From the NCBI GenBank assembly GCA_964547525.1, contig CAZJOD010000099.1, forward strand, positions 1 to 14,906: DNA of 14,906 bases, given 5' to 3'. The stretch comes from CAZJOD01 sp964547525. GTDB lineage: Bacteria; Bacillota; Clostridia; JAAYHZ01. The notes under the pieces are model-generated. The model did no database searches. It worked only from the letters and a program-made list of their open reading frames with translations, and was not told where the DNA came from. This document shows, piece by piece, positions 7,655 through 12,910 of this stretch. Position numbers and translations under genes: made by a program. Each line of letters starts with the position of its first letter. The first letter of the stretch is position 1.

Positions 7655-7663
7655 TGCTATAAT
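7655..7663 (+). promoter_or_regulatory. Extended -10 promoter of the ATP-grasp/KamA operon
   Basis: TGcTATAAT is a perfect extended -10. A TTGACC at 7629-7634 resembles a -35 but is 23 bases away, too far for normal use, so the promoter may depend on the extended -10 and on a factor bound at the upstream repeats. The leader would be about 55 bases. Confidence 0.65.
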
Positions 7664-7725
7664 GAAGCAAGTATTTATAGAGCGTTAAACTCTAAATTTA
7701 TAAATGAGAGAAGAGAGTGTTTTAA

Positions 7726-8760
7726 ATGGAAAACGACAACGCTCATCCCCCGTTAACCGTCGGGATAGCATATAACCTTAAAAAAGGCATTGTTTCGGAA
7801 GTGGAAGATATTGAAGCCGAATATGATTCATTTGATACCATCGAAGCCATACGCCAGGTTTTTTTGGATCAAGGTCTTAAGGTCGAACTTTTAGAAGCAG
7901 ATGCCGGGTTTGTAGAAAGACTGAAAAACACAAAGGTAGATATTGTTTTTAACATAGCCGAAGGTATTTTCGGTAGAGGCAGGGAGGCACAGGTTCCTGC
8001 CATTTTAAATTTTTTCGGAATCCCTTTCACCGGGTCGGATGAAACCACTCTTGCAATGGCTCTTGATAAGGCGATAACAAAACGTTTTCTTTCTACATAT
8101 TATGTTAACACACCGAATTATTTCCTGGTGAAATCACCGGACTTTTGTCATTTTCCGCACATGAATTTTCCGGTTATTGTTAAACCGAATTTTGAAGGAT
8201 CCGGCAAGGGTATATCGGATTTAGCGGTTGTTGATGATATGGAGCAATTGGTAAATTTAATACGGAAAAATTTTAAACTGTACAATCAACCTATGTTGAT
8301 TGAAGAATTTATAAAGGGAAGAGAGTTCACTGTAGGAATACTAGGTAACGGAAATGATATGAAAGTTTTTGAACCTATGGAGATTTGTTACTTAAAAGAA
8401 GAACGAGAAAACAGAATTTATAGCTACAATGTAAAGATTAACTATAAACAATATGTAGAATATGTTTGCCCTCCGAATTTAGATAAAAAAATCATTGACG
8501 AAATGAAGAAAACAGCTGTAAATATATATTCGGCATTAGATTGTAATGATTTTTCCAGGATAGATTTTCGGCTTTCCGACGAGGGTGTTATCATGTTTAT
8601 AGAGATAAACCCACTTCCCGGACTTGCACCGGGATACAGTGATTATCCTATGTTAGCTCAATTTTGTGGAATGGAATACAATACTTTGGTGCTTAGTGTG
8701 CTTAACAGCGCATTGAAAAGATATGGAATGGATCAAATCGTTATGAATCGAGGGGAGTAA
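7726..8760 (+). CDS. D-Ala-D-Ala-ligase-like ATP-grasp carboxylate-amine ligase
   Basis: A 344-residue cytoplasmic ligase. ATP-grasp features in order: DIVFNIAEG (72-80) and GRGREAQVP (83-91), FTGSD (101-105), DKAITK (114-119), FPVIVKPNFEGSGKGI (148-163; ATP-binding lysine and flexible loop), IEEFIKGREFTVGI (192-205), RIDFR (278-282) and FIEINPLPGLAPGYSDYP (291-308), with Glu293 and Asn295 as likely magnesium ligands. The fold is that of Ddl, but the Ddl GGxSxE start and the HGxxGEDG substrate loop are replaced by AEYDSFDT and NIAEGIFGRGREA. It is therefore unlikely to make cell-wall D-Ala-D-Ala; it probably joins another amine to an acyl phosphate. The stop codon lies 1 base before the radical SAM gene's ATG, so the two are coupled. 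A GAGAGTG Shine-Dalgarno (7713-7719) precedes the start. Confidence 0.85.
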   Translation: MENDNAHPPLTVGIAYNLKKGIVSEVEDIEAEYDSFDTIEAIRQVFLDQGLKVELLEADAGFVERLKNTKVDIVFNIAEGIFGRGREAQVPAILNFFGIPFTGSDETTLAMALDKAITKRFLSTYYVNTPNYFLVKSPDFCHFPHMNFPVIVKPNFEGSGKGISDLAVVDDMEQLVNLIRKNFKLYNQPMLIEEFIKGREFTVGILGNGNDMKVFEPMEICYLKEERENRIYSYNVKINYKQYVEYVCPPNLDKKIIDEMKKTAVNIYSALDCNDFSRIDFRLSDEGVIMFIEINPLPGLAPGYSDYPMLAQFCGMEYNTLVLSVLNSALKRYGMDQIVMNRGE

Positions 8761-8761
8761 A

Positions 8762-9880
8762 ATGAATGATTATCAAGAAACGGGATTATGGAGGTGTGTA
8801 TCTCCTGAGCAATGGTATGACTGGAGATGGCAGGTTAAAAACAGAATTACCTCAGGTGAACAGCTTAATAAAATAATTAAGCTAAGAGATGGTGAAAAAG
8901 AAGAAATCGACAGATGTTTGACAGAATTTAAAATGGCTATAACTCCGTATTATGCAAACCTGATCGAATCAGACAATCCGGATTGTCCTGTAAAAAAGCA
9001 GGCTGTCCCGTCAATAAACGAATTGACATTTGATGAGTTGGAAATGGATGACCCCCTATGTGAAGACCGGTTCTCCCCTGTAGAAGGTATTATCCACAGA
9101 TACCCGGATAGAGTTCTGTTCGTTTTAACTCACAAATGTTCAATGTATTGCAGACACTGCACCAGAAGAAGAATGGTTGGCTGTGAAGATTTTTCCCTGT
9201 CAACAGAGCAACTTGATAAAGCGTTAGATTACATAAGAAAGAATATAAAAATCAGAGATGTTTTGTTATCGGGAGGAGATCCTTTGATAATGTCCGACGC
9301 TTGGTTGGAAAACATTATAAGAGAGTTAAGAGATATAGGGCATGTTGAGATCATCCGTATAGGCACACGTACTCCTGTGGTATTACCCATGAGAATTACA
9401 GATGAGCTTTTATCCATGTTGCGTAAATATCATCCGATTTGGATAAATACACACTTTAATCACCCTAAAGAGATCACCCGGGATTCGGCAAAAGCTTGCC
9501 AAAGCATTGTTGACGCCGGAATCCCACTTGGTAATCAAAGTGTTTTGTTGCGTGGGGTAAATGATAATACCGAAACTTTAAAGGAGTTGTTTACCAAACT
9601 TGTCAAGATAAGAGTACGACCTTATTATTTATATCAATGTGATTTGTCAAAAGGAATAGGACACTTTAGAACTCCTGTTTCACAGGGTATAGAAATAATG
9701 AAAAATATTAGAGGGTATATATCGGGGTTTGCCGTACCGGAGTTTGTTATAGATGCCCCCGGGGGTGGTGGGAAAACGCCTGCCAATCCTGAATACATAA
9801 TGAGTATGGACAATAAGCGGGTGGTAATGAAAAATTTTGAAGGTGGTACTTACATATATCCGAATCCTACACATGTGTAA
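8762..9880 (+). CDS. KamA-family radical SAM/PLP aminomutase (lysine 2,3-aminomutase-like)
   Basis: A 372-residue enzyme that would move an alpha-amino group to the beta position using SAM, a 4Fe-4S cluster and PLP. The cluster motif is CSMYCRHC (Cys126, Cys130, Cys133) followed by TRRR; LLSGGDPL (168-175) binds SAM; Lys338 in DAPGGGGKTP is the PLP lysine. Aligning by eye with clostridial lysine 2,3-aminomutase (numbers offset by one), Arg135 matches the carboxylate-binding Arg134, and Asp294 (YQCDLS) and Asp331 (VIDAPGG) match the aspartates that bind the lysine side-chain amine. Both are changed in glutamate 2,3-aminomutase, so lysine or a close analogue is the likely substrate. The zinc site is absent (Asn269 for the bridging cysteine; no C-terminal CxCxxC). 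Its Shine-Dalgarno AGGGGAG (8751-8757) lies inside the ligase gene. Confidence 0.9.
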   Translation: MNDYQETGLWRCVSPEQWYDWRWQVKNRITSGEQLNKIIKLRDGEKEEIDRCLTEFKMAITPYYANLIESDNPDCPVKKQAVPSINELTFDELEMDDPLCEDRFSPVEGIIHRYPDRVLFVLTHKCSMYCRHCTRRRMVGCEDFSLSTEQLDKALDYIRKNIKIRDVLLSGGDPLIMSDAWLENIIRELRDIGHVEIIRIGTRTPVVLPMRITDELLSMLRKYHPIWINTHFNHPKEITRDSAKACQSIVDAGIPLGNQSVLLRGVNDNTETLKELFTKLVKIRVRPYYLYQCDLSKGIGHFRTPVSQGIEIMKNIRGYISGFAVPEFVIDAPGGGGKTPANPEYIMSMDNKRVVMKNFEGGTYIYPNPTHV

Positions 9881-9891
9881 GAAATAAATGC

Positions 9892-9918
9892 GAGCCGCTT
9901 AAAAGAAGCGGCTCTTTT
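9892..9918 (+). terminator. Rho-independent terminator of the ATP-grasp/KamA operon
   Basis: A 9-bp GC-rich stem, GAGCCGCTT (9892-9900) with AAGCGGCTC (9906-9914), has a 5-base loop and is followed by TTTT. It lies 11 bases after the KamA stop codon. Confidence 0.92.
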
Positions 9919-9941
9919 ACATAAACAGATTATCGATTTAT

Positions 9942-9971
9942 TTCACTGCAAAAAAGTCATTGTAGTAGAAT
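9942..9971 (+). promoter_or_regulatory. Candidate promoter of the PII-like/antiporter operon
   Basis: TTCACT (9942-9947), an 18-base spacer and TAGAAT (9966-9971). It lies between the terminator at 9892-9918 and the PII-like start, where a promoter is needed. The predicted leader is about 20 bases. Confidence 0.5.
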
Positions 9972-9996
9972 CATTTTTGAAGAGGAGAGATGATGT

Positions 9997-10323
9997 ATGC
10001 AATTTTTGTTGATGGTACTTAATAAAGTTGAACTTCTAGATACTTTGTTAGAAAAGTTTTTAGAGCAAGGCGTAAAAGGAGCTACCATTCTTAACAGTAT
10101 TGGTATGGCAAGAGAGCTTGCGGATTATCCCATTTTCGGATCACTTCGATTTCTTATCAATTTGGATCGTCAAGAAAGCAAAACGGTTTTTATGGTTTTA
10201 AAAGATGACCAAGTTGAAAAAGTAAAGGAAGTTATTCGTCAAGTAGTAGGAGATTTGTCACAGCCTGACACTGCAGTAGTATTTACACTACCTGTTTTAT
10301 CTGTAGAAGGAGTTGAATTTTAG
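9997..10323 (+). CDS. PII-like small regulatory protein
   Basis: A 108-residue soluble protein with the beta-alpha-beta pattern of PII-like trimers: strand MQFLLMVLNK, helix VELLDTLLEKFLEQG, strand GATILNSIGM, a mid-loop (about 41-52), strand RFLINLDRQESKTVFMVL, helix QVEKVKEVIRQVV, and a last strand TAVVFTLPVLSVEGVEF. The classical PII T-loop with its uridylylated tyrosine is not visible; the loop is short. PII-like proteins sense nucleotides or small metabolites and bind transporters. Its stop codon directly abuts the antiporter start, which makes that transporter the probable partner. An AGGAGAG Shine-Dalgarno (about 9982-9988) is 8 bases before the ATG; nearby ATGs at 9990 and 9993 are out of frame. 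The ligand is unknown. The PII call rests on topology and length. Confidence 0.7.
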   Translation: MQFLLMVLNKVELLDTLLEKFLEQGVKGATILNSIGMARELADYPIFGSLRFLINLDRQESKTVFMVLKDDQVEKVKEVIRQVVGDLSQPDTAVVFTLPVLSVEGVEF

Positions 10324-11496
10324 TTGGGGGCAACTACATTGTTTTATTTAGCTCTGATATTATTTTCAGGGCTATTTTTAGGGCGTATTGTGAAGCATAT
10401 AAAGCTTCCGAATGTAACAGGATATTTATTGGCAGGATTGTTGATAGGTCCTTATTGTTTTAAAATTATTCCATTTGATCTTGTTATAAAACTTGAATTG
10501 GTTTCTGAAATGGCTTTAGCTTTTATAGCATTTTCTATAGGAGCGGAATTTAAATTGTCATATATGAAAAAAGTCGGTATTATTCCAGTTGTTATAGCCA
10601 TTTTTGAAGCGTTGACAGCAACTGTTTTAGTAGGTGGAGTACTATTGTTAGTCGGTTTGAAAACGGAGATAGCTCTGCTGTTAGGCGCTATTGCTGCTGC
10701 AACCGCACCCGCAGCTACAGTTATGGTCATTAAACAATATAAGGCTAAGGGGCCTGTTACAGAGACTTTATTAAGTGTTGTAGCATTGGACGACGCGGTC
10801 GCACTAATAGCATTCGGATTTGCTGCGGCAATTGTAAATGTTTTGCAGCACCCCGGTGAAATCTCAATAGTTATGTCAATACTGTCACCCTTTATAGAAA
10901 TAGGAGGATCAATATTGTTTGGTTTCATACTTGGGTTATTATTTAAACAACCGTTATACTATTTTAAAAAGGATTCCAATAGATTGATAATATCGGTTGG
11001 ATTTGTTTTTTTAGGCTCTTCGCTGGCTACAATGTTTCATCTGTCGCCGCTTTTGTTATGTATGTGTATGGGTACCATGTTGGTAAATATCAGTGATTCG
11101 GGAGAAGGAGTTTTAAAACTTACCGACAGTGTAACTGCACCGATATTTTTAATGTTCTTTGTTGTATCGGGAATGGAGCTTGATGTGTCAGTACTACCTA
11201 AAATTGGTGTAATAGGTATTGTATATATAATTGTACGTATTATAGGTAAAGTTGCGGGTGCTTCAATAGGTGCGATAATAATAAAAGCTCCTGCTAATGT
11301 AAAAAAATACATAGGATTAACACTCATACCACAAGCGGGTGTTGCCATAGGACTTTCGCTTATAGCAACCCGTTTGATACCTGAATTCGGACAAACTATT
11401 CGAGCTGTAATTTTATGTGCAACTTTTATATATGAATTGATAGGTCCGGTAACAACTAAAATCGCATTAAAGAAAGCGGGAGAAATTACCGATTAA
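10324..11496 (+). CDS. CPA2-type cation:proton antiporter, membrane domain only
   Basis: A 390-residue membrane protein with about 11-13 helices. The KLPNVTGYLLAGLLIGP segment (27-43) is typical of CPA2 (KefB/NapA-like) antiporters. TAPAAT (127-132) lies in the discontinuous helix and ALDDAV (154-159), with the Asp156-Asp157 pair, is the ion-binding site; Lys309 (IIGKVAG) is in the position of the basic residue of the late core helix. Na+ or K+ exchange for H+ is expected. The protein ends soon after the last helix, so the TrkA/RCK domain found in many larger CPA2 proteins is missing. The likely start is TTG 10324, immediately after the PII-like stop, with AAGGAG at 10307-10312; TTG 10339 after GGGGG is an alternative. 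Translation is probably coupled. Confidence 0.87.
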   Translation: MGATTLFYLALILFSGLFLGRIVKHIKLPNVTGYLLAGLLIGPYCFKIIPFDLVIKLELVSEMALAFIAFSIGAEFKLSYMKKVGIIPVVIAIFEALTATVLVGGVLLLVGLKTEIALLLGAIAAATAPAATVMVIKQYKAKGPVTETLLSVVALDDAVALIAFGFAAAIVNVLQHPGEISIVMSILSPFIEIGGSILFGFILGLLFKQPLYYFKKDSNRLIISVGFVFLGSSLATMFHLSPLLLCMCMGTMLVNISDSGEGVLKLTDSVTAPIFLMFFVVSGMELDVSVLPKIGVIGIVYIIVRIIGKVAGASIGAIIIKAPANVKKYIGLTLIPQAGVAIGLSLIATRLIPEFGQTIRAVILCATFIYELIGPVTTKIALKKAGEITD

Positions 11497-11565
11497 TGTT
11501 TAATATACAAATTGGTGGCAAATTAACCGGTCAGTGTATGATATTATGCAATTTTCAAGAAAATG

Positions 11566-11594
11566 TTGTATTAAAACTAAAAAAGATGTATAAT
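11566..11594 (+). promoter_or_regulatory. Promoter of tRNA-Val
   Basis: TTGTAT (11566-11571), a 17-base spacer and a perfect TATAAT (11589-11594). Transcription would start near 11601, about 60 bases before the mature tRNA 5' end. Confidence 0.7.
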
Positions 11595-11659
11595 AATATC
11601 TAATCAACCGGAACATAGAGGATTTCTGATAAAAGTGCATTTTGTCGGTACAAGTGCGT

Positions 11660-11736
11660 GGGGAATTAGCTCAGTAGGTTAGAGTGCTACGCTCACATCG
11701 TAGAGGTCGTAGGTTCGAGCCCTATATTCCCCACCA
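11660..11736 (+). tRNA. tRNA-Val (anticodon CAC)
   Basis: A full 77-base cloverleaf with encoded CCA. The acceptor stem GGGGAAT pairs with ATTCCCC; the D arm is GCTC-loop-GAGT with one G-U pair; the anticodon stem CTACG/CGTAG holds the loop CTCACAT, giving anticodon CAC at 11694-11696, which reads the valine codon GTG; the variable loop is AGGTC; the T arm is GTAGG-TTCGAGC-CCTAT with a G-U closing pair. The discriminator is A. A run of six T follows immediately (11737-11742) but no separate terminator hairpin is seen, so some read-through into infC is possible. Confidence 0.96.
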
Positions 11737-11777
11737 TTTTTTATTTTGGCATATCGCATTTCCAAGGTGCATGATCA

Positions 11778-11806
11778 AAGACATTAGTATAGAGATTTGA
11801 TATAAA
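11778..11806 (+). promoter_or_regulatory. Candidate promoter for infC
   Basis: AAGACA (11778-11783), a 17-base spacer and TATAAA (11801-11806) preceded by TGa (extended -10). It would give an infC leader of about 40 bases, too short for a complex riboregulator. Confidence 0.5.
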
Positions 11807-11840
11807 TAAAAAAATTAATATGACCGGTTAAAAATATAAT

Positions 11841-11856
11841 GGAGGTGTTCTACATT
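11841..11856 (+). promoter_or_regulatory. infC: Shine-Dalgarno and ATT start of infC
   Basis: GGAGGTG (11841-11847) is a near-perfect ribosome-binding site and lies 6 bases before ATT at 11854. The in-frame ATG at 11839 overlaps the site itself and has only AT-rich sequence upstream. Non-canonical starts on infC are known from E. coli (AUU), where IF3 uses them to limit its own synthesis. Confidence 0.85.
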
Positions 11857-12375
11857 AAAAAAAGCGAGCTGCGAATTAATGAGGAAATAAGAGAAAAGGA
11901 AGTTCGTCTGATTGATAATGACGGAGTAATGTTAGGTATAGTACCAATAAAAGAAGCTATGAAAATGGCGACAAGCAAAGGATTAGATCTGGTACTTATA
12001 GTACCTAATGCAAAACCGCCTGTGTGCAAAGTTATGGACCATGGGAAATATCTTTATGAGAAAACAAAAAAGGAAAAAGAGGCCAAAAAAAACCAAAAAA
12101 TAGTTTCTGTTAAGGAGATCAGATTATCAGCCAAAATTGAAAAACATGACTTTGACTTTAAGGTAAAAAATGCCTATAAATTTTTACAAGACGGTGACAA
12201 GGTTAAAGTTGGGATTAGATTCCGTGGAAGAGAAATGCAATATACCAAAAATGGAAAACAAGTCATGGATGAATTTGCCGAAGCGGTAACAGAGGTAGGA
12301 GCCGTTGAAAAACAACCGCAGCTTGAGGGAAAAAATATGTTTATGATATTAAACCCAAAAAAGCATGAAGAATAA
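11854..12375 (+). CDS. infC: Translation initiation factor IF-3, probable ATT start
   Basis: A 173-residue protein that binds the 30S subunit, keeps subunits apart and checks start codon and initiator tRNA. The N-domain opens with RINEEIREKEVRLIDNDG (7-24) and continues through VPNAKPPVCKVMDHGKY (50-66), both typical of IF-3. A lysine-rich linker (about 68-82) leads to the C-domain with VKEIRLSAKIEKHDFDFK and GIRFRGREM (120-128). Length and domains are normal. The start is ATT, spaced 6 bases from GGAGGTG, rather than the ATG at 11839, which lies within that signal; this implies the usual IF3 self-control. In most bacteria infC is followed by rpmI and rplT; here it is followed by an unrelated zinc-ribbon gene with its own promoter, so the operon is split. 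Confidence 0.95.
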   Translation: MKKSELRINEEIREKEVRLIDNDGVMLGIVPIKEAMKMATSKGLDLVLIVPNAKPPVCKVMDHGKYLYEKTKKEKEAKKNQKIVSVKEIRLSAKIEKHDFDFKVKNAYKFLQDGDKVKVGIRFRGREMQYTKNGKQVMDEFAEAVTEVGAVEKQPQLEGKNMFMILNPKKHEE

Positions 12376-12441
12376 GAATATACCCACAGAATTAAATAAT
12401 GTAAATATTATAACAAATATTTATTTTTGTATAAAAATCTA

Positions 12442-12470
12442 TTGCATGATATCATATGTTGTGTTATCAT
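12442..12470 (+). promoter_or_regulatory. Promoter of the zinc-ribbon gene
   Basis: TTGCAT (12442-12447), a 17-base spacer and TATCAT (12465-12470) with extended TGt. The predicted transcript starts near 12477 and carries a leader of about 108 bases before the start codon. Within it AAAGAG (12479-12484) can pair with CTCTTT (12519-12524), and no plausible upstream peptide is seen. Confidence 0.65.
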
Positions 12471-12584
12471 AGCCATGTAAAGAGCTATATTTACAACGGA
12501 TACATTATCATAAACAACCTCTTTAATTTATTTGGAGTAGGAAGTTAAAAGTAATAAGATCCAAATATTTTCAGGAGGTTAAAT

Positions 12585-12779
12585 ATGGCAGATAAAATTA
12601 TAACATGTAAAGATTGTAATGAAAAATTCGTATTCAACGAAAGTGAACAAGCTTTCTATAGGGAAAAAGGTTTTGAAAACGAACCGCAAAGATGCCCCGA
12701 ATGCAGAAGAGCAAGAAAGCAACAAAGAAACAACAATAACAGAGGCGGCGGAAGAGGCTTCGGCGGAAACAGACGTTAA
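12585..12779 (+). CDS. Small zinc-ribbon (zf-trcl type) protein with RG-rich tail
   Basis: A 64-residue protein. The N-terminal two thirds form a zinc ribbon with CKDC (Cys8, Cys11) and CPEC (Cys37, Cys40), separated by FVFNESEQAFYREKGFENEPQ; this is the pattern of the probable zinc-ribbon family (zf-trcl) common in Clostridia. The last 24 residues are basic and glycine-rich (RRARKQQRNNNNRGGGRG...), a low-complexity tail of the sort that binds RNA or DNA. Function is unknown; a nucleic-acid or ribosome-related role is inference, supported weakly by its place after infC. A strong AGGAGG Shine-Dalgarno (12573-12578) is 6 bases before the ATG. It is monocistronic between its own promoter and terminator. 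Confidence 0.85.
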   Translation: MADKIITCKDCNEKFVFNESEQAFYREKGFENEPQRCPECRRARKQQRNNNNRGGGRGFGGNRR

Positions 12780-12803
12780 ACTGTTAAATGTATAGTGAAA
12801 AGT

Positions 12804-12830
12804 GAAAAGAGAGTATAAGCTCTCTTTTTT
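12804..12830 (+). terminator. Rho-independent terminator of the zinc-ribbon gene
   Basis: AAAAGAGAG (12805-12813) pairs with CTCTCTTTT (12820-12828) around a 6-base loop, and the T-run extends to 12830. It lies 25 bases after the stop codon. Confidence 0.88.
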
Positions 12831-12910
12831 CATATGTATATATAAGTCTGCAAACCTTTGAAATTAAAATATTAGTATCCGATCATACAATTTAAGAAAG
12901 AAGGATAACT

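Larger units (their letters stand above)
7337..7725. other. Divergent intergenic region between dehydrogenase and ATP-grasp operon
   Basis: I see no believable coding sequence or RNA gene in these 389 bases. On the minus strand, TATAAT boxes occur at 7403-7408 and 7434-7439, either of which could serve the dehydrogenase, but neither has a good -35. On the plus strand there is a decamer-spaced repeat at 7606-7631 and a perfect extended -10 at 7655-7663. The leader of the ATP-grasp gene holds a small stem, TAGAG (7678-7682) with CTCTA (7690-7694). Confidence 0.55.
11523..11831. repeat. 11-bp inverted pair TTAACCGGTCA flanking tRNA-Val
   Basis: TTAACCGGTCA at 11523-11533 is matched exactly in inverted orientation by TGACCGGTTAA at 11821-11831. 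One copy lies upstream of the tRNA promoter and the other in the infC leader, 20 bases before its Shine-Dalgarno. It may be a shared operator or coincidence. Confidence 0.3.

Noticed and set aside
7726..8760. Annotation as the cell-wall D-alanine-D-alanine ligase ddl
   Set aside because: The Ddl GGxSxE start and HGxxGEDG loop are missing, and the gene is coupled to a KamA-family enzyme rather than to cell-wall genes.
8762..9880. Annotation as EpmB (EF-P lysine modification)
   Set aside because: No EpmA or efp gene is nearby, and the lysine-binding aspartate pattern fits free-lysine aminomutases.
10452..11348. Minus-strand open frames rich in Ala, Ile, Thr and Ser opposite the antiporter
   Set aside because: Low-complexity composition is the expected antisense of membrane helices, and no ribosome-binding site is seen.
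12579..12833. 84-residue minus-strand frame over the zinc-ribbon gene
   Set aside because: The plus-strand gene has a CxxC pair set, a strong Shine-Dalgarno, a promoter and a terminator.
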